Shown: positions 1 to 6,363 of the stretch, one piece after another | Position numbering within the stretch: position 1 is the stretch's first letter | How the letters are laid out: each line of letters starts with the position of its first letter | From: DASROJ01 sp035646975 | GTDB taxonomy: Bacteria; Acidobacteriota; Polarisedimenticolia; JACPZX01; DASXTC01 | DNA length: 7,251 nucleotides | Assembly (NCBI GenBank): GCA_035646975.1 | Contig: DASROJ010000380.1 | Span: 1-7,251 of the forward strand | Reading direction: 5' to 3' | Notes under the pieces: generated by a model | The model's database searches: none | Seen by the model: the letters and a program-made list of their open reading frames with translations, nothing else | What the model was told of the DNA's origin: nothing | Program-made: the position numbers and the translations under genes

Positions 1-1
1 G

Positions 2-853
2 CTCTTCGCCTCGGGGCCCGACAGGGTCGGGCGCGAGAGATTGCGCAGCATCCTGCTGGAGCCGATGGCGCCGGAGAAGACGCGTCGTGTCGAAAGCTGG
101 TCGCTCCTGCCGGGCGCCGAGTCGGTGATGGACAGCGCCTACCTGATCCTGGATGGAAGGCCCGCGCTCGCGGTGCTGACGCGCCCCTCCGACAAGCTCA
201 GCCTGTTCGGCGAAAAACTGCTGCGCCTCTATTTCCTGGACCAGGAGGACCGCAGCCGCACTGGGACGAAGCCGGCGCTCGAGGTGGAATCCCATCTGAA
301 CATCTGGCAGCAGGGGACGCTGATGGCGGTCGATGTCGATCATGACGGCAGACAGGACCTCGTGGTCGGTTACTGGAAGGGTCTCAAGACCGCGTACGTC
401 GTTCTGGATACGTATCTTCAGCAGGAGGAAAACTCGTTCAGACGCTCGGCCGCGACCACCGAGATCGAGGTGAAGGAGGGCCGGCGTTCGATGGTGGGTT
501 TCGGGCGGGACCTCGACGGTGACGGAGCCGCCGACCTGATGCTGCTCGCAAAAGATCGGATGCTCGTCTATCGCGGGTCGGCCGCGTCGCGCGATGGCAA
601 GTCGGTCGTGGAGAAGACACCGGCCTGGTCGGTCGAGGCGCCGCAGTCGGCCGGCGGCCGGGGCGATGACGACGACATCGACATCCAGCTCGGCGGCGGC
701 AACAACACCGGGGAGGCGCGTGTCCAGATCAGCCCGCGCAACGCGCCGCGGCCCGTCGATCTCGACGGCGATGGGCGGGCGGAGATCCTGTTCGCGACGA
801 ATACCGCGGAGAATCACGGTATCTTCCAGGTCATCCGACTTTCCAGACCGTGA
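2..853 (+). CDS. FG-GAP/VCBS-repeat beta-propeller protein (5' truncated)
   Basis: The reading frame is open from the first bases of the window to a TGA at 851-853, so the start and any signal peptide lie upstream; 283 residues are visible. Three calcium-binding-loop motifs typical of FG-GAP/VCBS propeller blades can be read: DVDHDGRQDLVVG (from nt 332), DLDGDGAADLMLL (from nt 509) and DLDGDGRAEILFA (from nt 758). The spacing of 59 and 83 codons is compatible with successive blades. An Asp-rich loop (GDDDDIDIQ, near nt 661) lies between the last two. Proteins of this type are usually secreted or surface-exposed and act in adhesion or ligand binding, but no specific partner is visible here. 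The TTG at nt 41 and the later ATGs have no special support as starts, because the frame continues upstream of them. The gene converges with the ABC permease gene, leaving only 28 nt between the two stop codons. The family call is firm; the function is unknown. Confidence 0.85.
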   Translation, partial: LFASGPDRVGRERLRSILLEPMAPEKTRRVESWSLLPGAESVMDSAYLILDGRPALAVLTRPSDKLSLFGEKLLRLYFLDQEDRSRTGTKPALEVESHLNIWQQGTLMAVDVDHDGRQDLVVGYWKGLKTAYVVLDTYLQQEENSFRRSAATTEIEVKEGRRSMVGFGRDLDGDGAADLMLLAKDRMLVYRGSAASRDGKSVVEKTPAWSVEAPQSAGGRGDDDDIDIQLGGGNNTGEARVQISPRNAPRPVDLDGDGRAEILFATNTAENHGIFQVIRLSRP

Positions 854-858
854 CGTCG

Positions 859-881
859 TCGCCCGGCAGAAAGGCCGGCGA
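859..881. terminator. Possible shared terminator hairpin between convergent genes
   Basis: The arms TCGCCCGGC (859-867) and GCCGGCGA (874-881) pair over eight base pairs with one bulged C around the loop AGAAAG. The hairpin sits exactly between the stop codons of the two convergent genes. No T-tract follows on either strand, so it would be a weak intrinsic terminator at best. A second GCCGGC at 893-898 could compete for pairing with 874-879. The call rests on position and pairing only. Confidence 0.35.
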
Positions 882-2798
882 TCAGGGGAAGAGCCGGCGC
901 AGTTCACCCGAAGTGGCGTTGAGCGCCGCGAGCGATGAACCGTCGCCCACGGATGCCAGCAGGACCTGCTCGCGTCCATACCAGCCAATGCCGACCCAGC
1001 CCGGCGGCAGCTCCTTTGTCTGACCATCATGACTGATCGAGACGCTCGGGATCGGCTTCGCATCCACGTAGCGATTGACGATCCAGGACCCACCAGAAGG
1101 TGACCGCATGATGTCGCCTGCCATGCCGGACACGGTCGCCAGCGCTCGATCGGTGCCATCGGCAAGATTGCGCAGACGGATCTCCGACTCGCCGGGGGCG
1201 CGCGCCACGCGATGGCTCAAGGCGTAGACAAGCTCGTCACCCTCGTCGGAGATCCTGGGGGACCAGTAGGCGGTCTTGCCGTCGAGTGTCTCGGTATTGC
1301 CGGTGGCGACGTCGACCAGCAGAAGACTGCCGTTCACGACGATCGGCACTCGAGTCCATCCGGCGCGTCGCCTGTGTGGCAGCCAGATGAGGGTCTTCTC
1401 GGGGGATCGATAGAGCGGGCGTATCCTGCCGGTGGCGGCGTCGACCGCCGCGAGCATCGAGGAGCCGTCCTTGGCCGATCGACCACCGTCAGAAAGGACG
1501 ATGACTTCCGTCCCATCCGCGCTCCATCCCGCAATCGAGCCCTGCTGCAACGGCGTCTGCGCCAGATTCGTGGTCTGGCCCGCACCCCCGCTCAGCGGGG
1601 CGATGAGGAGTTTATCCGTGCCGATGGCGGCCACTCGCGTGCCGTCGGGGCTGAACGCGATGCTGGCCCGGGTTCTGTCCGATTCGGTGTAGGAGGCCAG
1701 CGTGGCCAGATGATGATCGTCGCTTCCATCCACGCGGATGGCTCTCAGCTCCCGTTCGGGGAATTCCCGGCTCAGACCGAACGCTCCGCGTCTCGAAAAG
1801 TAGGCAATCCATCTGCCATCGGGGGACATCGTCGGCCCGAACGTGAGACTGCCGGTGACCGGTTCGATGCCCGAGCCATCGCTGTGAACCAGCCAGATCC
1901 GGGGAATGGCGCGATCCTTGGCCGTGACGGTCACGACGAGGGCATCCCCCGATGGGCTCGAATCCATCTGAATGATCTCCGCCGACGAAGGCGTGAGACG
2001 GCCGTGCGCAAGGACCAGCGGCACGGTGACCAGTCCCAGCAGGCCAACGGTCATCGCGGACGCCATGGGAACCAGTCGGCGCATTCCGCTGCCTCGCAGC
2101 AGCTCCCCGCGCCAGAAGAGGTACAGCGACGCCAGCAGCAGAAGGCCTGCCGCCAGGAAGATCTCGAGCGCCATCCATTCCGGCTCGAGGCGGGGATAGA
2201 TCTCGAGACGCGACCAGAGCAGAAAGAACCCCGCCAGGATCAGGAGTGATGCGGCCAGCCCGGCGGCAGCGGCAGTCATAGCGCGTGTGAGAAACGTCGA
2301 AAAGAACACCGACGTGGCGAACAGCAGCAGTGTGGCCGGGATGATGAGGAACCCTGACAGCGGCGTGCTGCCGAGCGTCGCTTCGCTGAACGCGGCGGTT
2401 CCGGCCAGCAGGCCGAAGAGCCAGGCGATGGCCAGCGATCCGGCCAGGATCACCAGACCCGAAAAGAAGGCCATGACGACCTTGACGGCCCAGACACGGA
2501 GCCGCGAGGCAGGTCTGGATAGAAGATACCCAAGCGTGCCGTCCTGTATCTCGTTGGCAATCGCGGCCGCGCCGGCGGCCACGGACAGCAACGGCCACAA
2601 CATGAGGATGTAAATGCCCGGCAGGATGCCGGCAAGCGTGGCCATGTCGAGCGGGCGGCCTGCTGCTGCCTCTCCGACCATCAGGAGCAGGGGGATCAGT
2701 ATCGCCAGCGCGACTCCCGTCACCACCAGGGCGCGTTGCTCGCGCCACTCCTTCCAGGCCAGCGCGCGGATTAACGTCACCGTCGCGTGTCTGCTCAT
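882..2798 (-). CDS. ABC-2-type permease fused to a C-terminal TolB/PD40-like beta-propeller
   Basis: The protein has 638 residues. Residues 1-268 look like an ABC-2 family permease: an N-terminal LAWKEWREQR amphipathic segment, then seven hydrophobic segments near 23-45, 55-80, 103-132, 147-170, 174-197, 208-230 and 243-265. The family hallmark ANEIQDGTLGYLLSRPASR (81-99) lies in a basic, presumably cytoplasmic loop. Residues 278-638 carry six SPDG-like blade motifs: SSPSGDALV (280), MSPDGRWIA (324), FSPDGTRVA (382), WSADGTEVI (425), ISDEGDELV (516) and RSPSGGSWI (565). Each is followed by a D/A-x-G turn, as in TolB/PD40 propellers. Seven helices and the positive-inside pattern place the propeller outside the cytoplasmic membrane. 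The start is set by the ATGA overlap with the ATPase gene and by AGGAG at 2806-2810, seven nt upstream. The frame runs open further 5' but there it lies inside the ATPase gene. Both domain calls are firm; the exported substrate is unknown. Confidence 0.9.
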   Translation of the reverse strand: MSRHATVTLIRALAWKEWREQRALVVTGVALAILIPLLLMVGEAAAGRPLDMATLAGILPGIYILMLWPLLSVAAGAAAIANEIQDGTLGYLLSRPASRLRVWAVKVVMAFFSGLVILAGSLAIAWLFGLLAGTAAFSEATLGSTPLSGFLIIPATLLLFATSVFFSTFLTRAMTAAAAGLAASLLILAGFFLLWSRLEIYPRLEPEWMALEIFLAAGLLLLASLYLFWRGELLRGSGMRRLVPMASAMTVGLLGLVTVPLVLAHGRLTPSSAEIIQMDSSPSGDALVVTVTAKDRAIPRIWLVHSDGSGIEPVTGSLTFGPTMSPDGRWIAYFSRRGAFGLSREFPERELRAIRVDGSDDHHLATLASYTESDRTRASIAFSPDGTRVAAIGTDKLLIAPLSGGAGQTTNLAQTPLQQGSIAGWSADGTEVIVLSDGGRSAKDGSSMLAAVDAATGRIRPLYRSPEKTLIWLPHRRRAGWTRVPIVVNGSLLLVDVATGNTETLDGKTAYWSPRISDEGDELVYALSHRVARAPGESEIRLRNLADGTDRALATVSGMAGDIMRSPSGGSWIVNRYVDAKPIPSVSISHDGQTKELPPGWVGIGWYGREQVLLASVGDGSSLAALNATSGELRRLFP

Positions 2799-3685
2799 GA
2801 GCGGTCTCCTTTCACGGTCTCGACGAAAATCTCCTCGAGCGAGAGGTCGATCACCTCGACGGATTCGGCCCCGGCATCGCGAAGCGCCGAAGGCATCGCC
2901 GGGTCGAACGCGGTCACGGTGAGCAGCACCTGGTGCGAGTTGCGCTCCACGCGAAGAAGGTCGGGAATCGGGAAGCTGTCGGGAACCCTCTCGGGGTAGA
3001 CCGCCCGCAGCTTGCGGGTGCCGGCCTTGAGCTGCTCGAGCGACGCCCGCACCCGAAGCCTGCCTTCGTGCAGGATCGCCACCTCGTCGGCCACCCGCTC
3101 CATCTCGTTGAGCATGTGGGTGGAAAAGAACACGGTGCCCCCCTCCGCCTGGACGTTCGCGATCATCGCTTCGAGGAACTCCCTCCGCACCACCGGGTCG
3201 AGCCCCGATGTGGGGTCGTCCAGGACGAGCACCTCGGGGCGGGGAGCCAGGGCCATGACGAGGCCGACCTTCGCCTGCATTCCGCGCGACAGCTGTCTCA
3301 TCCTGCGGTCCCGTGGCAGCTCGAGCTGCGCGAGCAGTCTTTCGGCCAGCGCGGTGTCCCACTTCTCGTAAAACGCCGCGTTGAACGAGACGATCTCGTC
3401 CACGGTCATCCAGGAATAGTAGGCAGGCTCCTCCGGCAGGTATCCGACACGCTGCCTCACCGCGATCGACTGAGAGCTGCAATCGAAGCCCAGAACCTCG
3501 AGGCGGCCGGACGTGGGTTGCAGCAGATTGAGCAGTGTCTTGATGGTGGTGGACTTGCCGGCGCCGTTCTGACCCAGCAGGCCGAAGATCGACCCGGCCG
3601 GCACGTCGAGAGAAAGATCATGCACCACCTCTCTGGCGCCGTAGCGTTTGGTGAAGTGCTCGATGACGATGGCCGATCGCTGCAT
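2795..3685 (-). CDS. ABC-2 transporter ATP-binding protein
   Basis: This 296-residue nucleotide-binding subunit would power the permease encoded just downstream. Motifs in order: Walker A GQNGAGKST (38-46), a Q-loop region reading GYLPEEP (81-87), signature LSRGM (132-136), Walker B VLVLDDPTSGLDP (152-164) with D-loop, and switch histidine in STH (188-190). The canonical LSGGQ is LSRGM. The usual catalytic Glu after Walker B is Asp (LDDPT rather than LDEPT), and the Q-loop position appears to be Glu. LSxGM and GYLPEE variants are common in ABC-2 exporters of the CcmA/NatA type. Residues 220-296 form an accessory C-terminal domain ending LSLEEIFVETVKG, the usual end of this subfamily. ATG is preceded by AGGGAGA at 3693-3699, seven nt away. 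The gene starts 14 nt after the GntR gene stops and ends in an ATGA overlap with the permease, so the three are very likely one operon. Substrate class (lipid, peptide, drug or antibiotic) cannot be read from sequence. Confidence 0.95.
   Translation of the reverse strand: MQRSAIVIEHFTKRYGAREVVHDLSLDVPAGSIFGLLGQNGAGKSTTIKTLLNLLQPTSGRLEVLGFDCSSQSIAVRQRVGYLPEEPAYYSWMTVDEIVSFNAAFYEKWDTALAERLLAQLELPRDRRMRQLSRGMQAKVGLVMALAPRPEVLVLDDPTSGLDPVVRREFLEAMIANVQAEGGTVFFSTHMLNEMERVADEVAILHEGRLRVRASLEQLKAGTRKLRAVYPERVPDSFPIPDLLRVERNSHQVLLTVTAFDPAMPSALRDAGAESVEVIDLSLEEIFVETVKGDRS
2806..2810 (-). promoter_or_regulatory. Ribosome binding site of the permease-propeller gene
   Basis: AGGAG on the minus strand lies seven nt upstream of the ATG at 2798, inside the 3' end of the ATPase gene. 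It fixes the permease start against the much longer open frame that continues upstream. With the ATGA overlap it suggests coupled translation of the two subunits. Confidence 0.75.
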
Positions 3686-3699
3686 GCTCGGGTCTCCCT

Positions 3700-4107
3700 T
3701 CAGCTCTTGCGTGCCGGCGTCTGCTGACGGCGGAAGAAATTCCTGACGCGACGTTCGAGGATGGCGGGAAGCTCCTCGAACGGAATTTCCAGGTGATACG
3801 CCTCCACGAGAGCCCGGTCGAGGCTCTGCTCGACACGGCGGCCTCGCTCCTCGCGCGACCAGCGGGTCACCGCGTTGGCGATGAAGCAGCCGTGCCCTTG
3901 CCGGGTCTCGATGACGCCTTCGGCTTCGAGAAGCTGGTAGGCCTTGGCGGCGGTGTTGCGGTTCACGCGGATCGAGGCGGCGAGGTCGCGCACGGAGGGG
4001 AGCTGGTCGCCCGGCCTCAATGCGCGTGAGGCCACCAGCGATCTGACCTGCTCGACGATCTGCGCGTAGATCGGAACCGCGCTGGCCGGGTCGAGTCTCA
4101 GCTCCAT
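3700..4107 (-). CDS. GntR-family transcriptional regulator, YtrA subfamily
   Basis: This 135-residue regulator has an N-terminal winged helix-turn-helix: VPIYAQIVEQVRSLVASRAL (11-30), then PGDQLPSVRDLAASIRVNRN (32-51) and TAAKAYQLLEAEGVIETRQG (52-71), ending GHGCFI. This is the classic GntR DNA-binding domain. The C-terminal part (about 80-135) is only some 55 residues and mostly helical, too small for a FadR, HutC or MocR effector domain. That short tail is typical of YtrA-type regulators, which usually repress an adjacent ABC-transporter operon. The ATG at 4107 was chosen because GGAGG lies five nt upstream; a GTG at 4140 would add 11 residues but has no good ribosome site. It is the first gene of the operon, 14 nt before the ATPase, and the inverted repeat at 4173-4198 is its probable operator. 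The inducer is not evident; in characterised relatives it is often cell-envelope-acting antibiotics. Confidence 0.93.
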   Translation of the reverse strand: MELRLDPASAVPIYAQIVEQVRSLVASRALRPGDQLPSVRDLAASIRVNRNTAAKAYQLLEAEGVIETRQGHGCFIANAVTRWSREERGRRVEQSLDRALVEAYHLEIPFEELPAILERRVRNFFRRQQTPARKS

Positions 4108-4112
4108 GAACG

Positions 4113-4117
4113 CCTCC
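4113..4117 (-). promoter_or_regulatory. Ribosome binding site of the GntR regulator
   Basis: GGAGG on the minus strand is five nt upstream of the ATG at 4107. It favours this start, which begins the protein at MELRLDPAS, over the upstream GTG at 4140. Confidence 0.75.
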
Positions 4118-4158
4118 GGGACGCCCGCGGCGTGCAGCACGGGGTCCCCGCTGGCCTG

Positions 4159-4182
4159 CTGTCTTACTGTCCTACTGTCCTA
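4159..4182. repeat. Three tandem 8-bp units next to the operator
   Basis: Read on the plus strand, CTGTCTTA (4159-4166), CTGTCCTA (4167-4174) and CTGTCCTA (4175-4182) run head to tail without spacers. The last unit is part of the left arm of the inverted repeat, so the same half-site occurs in three direct copies plus one inverted copy. On the transcript side this lies in the untranslated leader of the GntR operon. The arrangement suggests extra or sliding repressor sites, though repeat slippage alone could also produce it. Confidence 0.8.
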
Positions 4183-4198
4183 GCGAACTAGGACAGTA
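4173..4198. promoter_or_regulatory. Probable GntR/YtrA operator (perfect inverted repeat)
   Basis: TACTGTCCTAG (4173-4183) and CTAGGACAGTA (4188-4198) are perfect reverse complements separated by CGAA. The palindrome begins four nt downstream of the -10 hexamer and covers the predicted transcription start near 4195. A bound repressor there would block initiation. Placement upstream of a YtrA-type regulator gene supports autoregulation. The identity of the binding protein is inferred. Confidence 0.85.
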
Positions 4199-4201
4199 CG
4201 C

Positions 4202-4230
4202 AATCTAGGCGCGTGGTGGATTGTTGTCAA
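4202..4230 (-). promoter_or_regulatory. Near-consensus sigma-70 promoter of the GntR-ABC operon
   Basis: On the minus strand TTGACA (4230-4225) and TAGATT (4207-4202) are separated by exactly 17 nt. This is a full-consensus -35 with a good -10. The start site would fall near 4195, inside the operator, giving a leader of about 88 nt before the GntR ATG. The -35 hexamer lies only 23 nt beyond the stop codon of the upstream PilT gene, with no terminator between, so read-through into this operon is possible. Confidence 0.8.
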
Positions 4231-4253
4231 GGAAAGGGGAGTGGTCGAACAGT

Positions 4254-5705
4254 TCAGGCGGCGTCCATCTTGACGCCGCCGCGGGTCAGCAGCGTCTTGA
4301 AGTCGGCCTTGGCGATCGACTTGGCGCAGGCCTCTTCCGGCTCGACAAGACCACGCCGCACCAGGTCGAACAGGGCGTCGTTCATGCAAACCATTCCGAT
4401 CCCCTTGCCGGTCTGCATGATCGACTGGATCTGGAAGGTCTTGCCTTCGCGGATAAGGTTGCTCACCGCCGAGTTGACGATGAGCACTTCCTGCGCCGCC
4501 ACCCGGCCGCCTCCCTTCTTCTTGCACAGCGTCTGGGCGATGACCCCTTTGAGCGATTCCGACAGCATCGTGCGGATCTGCGCCTGCCGATCGGTGGGAA
4601 ACTGGTCGATGATCCGGTCCACCGTGGAGGGGGCCGTGTTGGTGTGCAGCGTGCCGAAGACCAGGTGGCCCGTCTCGGCCGTCTCGATGGCGATGGCCAC
4701 GGTCTCGAGGTCCCTCATCTCGCCCACGAGCACGATGTCGGGGTCCTCGCGCAGCGCCGCGCGCAGCGCCTGCCTGAAGCCGGCCGTGTGAGTGTCGATC
4801 TCCCGCTGGTTGATGAGGCACTTGCGGTTCTGGTGGACGAACTCGATGGGGTCTTCGATCGTGATCATGTGCGCGTTGAGGTTCCGGTTGACGTAGTCGA
4901 TCATCGCGGCAAGCGTGGTGGACTTGCCGGAGCCGGTCGGACCGGTGACGACGATCAGCCCCTTGTTGAGATGGCAGAGGTCCAGTATCGGCTTGGACAG
5001 CCCCAGGTCCTCGGCGGAAGGAATCTTCGTGGGAATCACGCGGAAGACCCCCCCCATTCCCATCCGGTCCAGGAACAGGTTGCACCGGAACCTCGCCAGC
5101 CCGGCGATCTCGTACGAGAAGTCGGTGTCGTGGGTCCTCTCGAATTCCTCGCGGTACTTCGCCGGCGTGATGGCGAAGAGAAGATCGTGGGCCTGATCCA
5201 CCGTCAGCGGTCCGCCGCGGCCGAGCGGAATGATGTCACCGTCCTTTCGGACGAGCGGAGGGTTGCCGGCGGCAATGTGCAGATCGGAACAGCCGAGCTG
5301 CACCAGCCTGCGAAACATTTCGTCGATATGGGGGACATCGGCTTGTTCCTGGATTATCGCGGCATCGTCGATGAGATTGATAACGGGGATGGCCTTCTCG
5401 TCGTGCGTCACCGGCTCGATCATGACCCGCGGGGCGATGACGCCCCCGGAGACCGTCACCAGCACCGTCCCGTGCGGCGAGACGTAGGGGAACTCCAGCG
5501 CGCTGCCCGACGCGATGGAGGTCGCCAGCTCGGGCGGCACGATCTCCTGGAGAAGACGGTTCACCTGAACCGCCGTGGAGGGCTCCGTGGTCATCGGACG
5601 CTTTTCAGCGCCCGCCGCCAGGATGATGGTTTCTCCCGCGGCGATGATGAGACGCTCGGCGCCCGTCTGGCAAAGCGGCTTGATGAACCGATCGATGCGC
5701 GCCAT
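4254..5705 (-). CDS. pilT: PilT-family type IV pilus ATPase with an extra N-terminal domain
   Basis: The protein has 483 residues, against roughly 340-370 for usual PilT. From about residue 125 it is a standard PilT/VirB11-type secretion ATPase: N-terminal domain 125-225 (GCSDLHIAAGNPPLVRKDG), Walker A GPTGSGKST (255-263), Asp box ITIEDPIEFVH (281-291), Walker B DPDIVLVGEMRDLET (321-335) and His box GHLVFGTLHTNTA (346-358). A C-terminal AVSNLIRE (413-420) matches the AIRNLIRE region of retraction ATPases. PilT works as a cytoplasmic hexamer that depolymerises the pilus and drives twitching and DNA uptake. Residues 1-100 look like a diverged second copy of the N-domain: IDRFIKPLCQTGAERLIIAAG (4-24) parallels IDEMFRRLVQLGCSDLHIAAG (127-147). 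ATG has AGGGA six nt upstream (5712-5716) and follows the two-repeat protein's stop by 15 nt. No pilB, pilC or pilin gene is in the window. The family call is firm; PilT versus PilU-like role is less so. Confidence 0.93.
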   Translation of the reverse strand: MARIDRFIKPLCQTGAERLIIAAGETIILAAGAEKRPMTTEPSTAVQVNRLLQEIVPPELATSIASGSALEFPYVSPHGTVLVTVSGGVIAPRVMIEPVTHDEKAIPVINLIDDAAIIQEQADVPHIDEMFRRLVQLGCSDLHIAAGNPPLVRKDGDIIPLGRGGPLTVDQAHDLLFAITPAKYREEFERTHDTDFSYEIAGLARFRCNLFLDRMGMGGVFRVIPTKIPSAEDLGLSKPILDLCHLNKGLIVVTGPTGSGKSTTLAAMIDYVNRNLNAHMITIEDPIEFVHQNRKCLINQREIDTHTAGFRQALRAALREDPDIVLVGEMRDLETVAIAIETAETGHLVFGTLHTNTAPSTVDRIIDQFPTDRQAQIRTMLSESLKGVIAQTLCKKKGGGRVAAQEVLIVNSAVSNLIREGKTFQIQSIMQTGKGIGMVCMNDALFDLVRRGLVEPEEACAKSIAKADFKTLLTRGGVKMDAA

Positions 5706-5720
5706 GAAATGTCCCTGTCG

Positions 5721-6218
5721 TCAGATGGGTTCGACTCGTGCGATGCGGAGCTTGTTGACGAGCTTTGCGGAGCTGCCCTCATGAAGCGTGAGAAACCGAT
5801 CCTCCTGATTGAGGAAATCCTGCAACCGCCGGTGCGACTCTGGCAGCAGGTATGTCAGCAGCCCCCGAATCGTCGAGCCATCGATGAGCGTCACGGCCAC
5901 CAGGGCACGCGTGGCGTCGTCCGCCGCCAGCTCCTCCGGACGCGGCGTGTCGATGCCGAATTCGTGCTCGGCGGACACCGACACCACGGTGAGCGAATCC
6001 CGGTTGAGCATCACCAGGTCGCCGTGTTCGTCCATGGCGGGCAGAAAACACATCGAGCCGTTGAGCAGGTCGCTGGGTCGTTCGAACCCGGGATGGGTCT
6101 GGGCGCACTCGTTGAGAAAAAGCTTCAGCTTCATCGGAGGGCCTCCGGCAAGCGCCACTTCGACGAGGACCTCGTGCTTGGGAACGGCGTATGGAGCGCT
6201 CATTGGCGGGAAACTCAT
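5721..6218 (-). CDS. Uncharacterised protein of two tandem similar halves, upstream of pilT
   Basis: From the chosen ATG at 6218 the protein has 165 residues. It has no signal peptide or membrane segment that I can see. Two halves resemble each other. Residues 15-82 run from EVLVEVALAGG through ERPSDLLNGSMCFLP to LVMLNRDSLTVVSV; residues 104-165 run from RALVAVTLIDGS through RRLQDFLNQEDRFLTL to AKLVNKLRIARVEPI. Each half is thus a beta-rich unit with an R-x-x-D-x-LN motif followed by an F-L strand. The layout recalls small DUF6812-like domains, an uncertain memory-based comparison. The stop is 15 nt before the pilT ATG, so the two are probably co-transcribed and may act together. Start choice is weak: ATGs at 6251, 6218 and 6203 share the frame and none has a strong ribosome site. 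The region before 6218 reads like untranslated sequence. That it is a gene is likely; its function is unknown. Confidence 0.75.
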   Translation of the reverse strand: MSFPPMSAPYAVPKHEVLVEVALAGGPPMKLKLFLNECAQTHPGFERPSDLLNGSMCFLPAMDEHGDLVMLNRDSLTVVSVSAEHEFGIDTPRPEELAADDATRALVAVTLIDGSTIRGLLTYLLPESHRRLQDFLNQEDRFLTLHEGSSAKLVNKLRIARVEPI

Positions 6219-6363
6219 CGGGCAGGTGGACCATGAACTTGAGCGATACATCAATCAGCCTGAGGGCGAACGGCGCCCCTGGGGGGATGCAGAACGGTTG
6301 CACAACGGACAGGGGCGGCGGACTGGCGAGCGGGGACGCACGCTCTAGAATCCCGGGAGGATC

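Noticed and set aside
1612..2748. Minus-strand frame of 378 codons inside the permease gene
   Set aside because: It is frame-shifted relative to the real permease, lacks hydrophobic helices and propeller motifs, and is rich in Arg, Gly and Pro.
2799..3482. A 5' extension of the permease frame to 866 residues
   Set aside because: The extra 228 codons lie out of frame inside the ABC ATPase gene, whose Walker A, signature and Walker B motifs are intact. The extension reads as Arg/Gly/Pro-rich shadow sequence, and a good ribosome site and ATGA overlap mark the real start at 2798.
1212..3727. Long plus-strand open frames at 1212-2249 and 2933-3727
   Set aside because: They are antisense to the permease, ATPase and GntR genes, which have clear family motifs. 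The plus-strand products show only low-complexity composition.
4221..6236. A 671-codon open frame on the plus strand
   Set aside because: It is antisense to pilT and the two-repeat gene. Its product is His, Arg, Asp and Gly rich with no recognisable domain, as expected of a stop-poor GC-rich antisense frame.
6346..6351. TAGAAT as the -10 box of the kinase promoter
   Set aside because: No acceptable -35 hexamer is found 16-18 nt upstream, and a lone hexamer in a 234-bp spacer is weak evidence.
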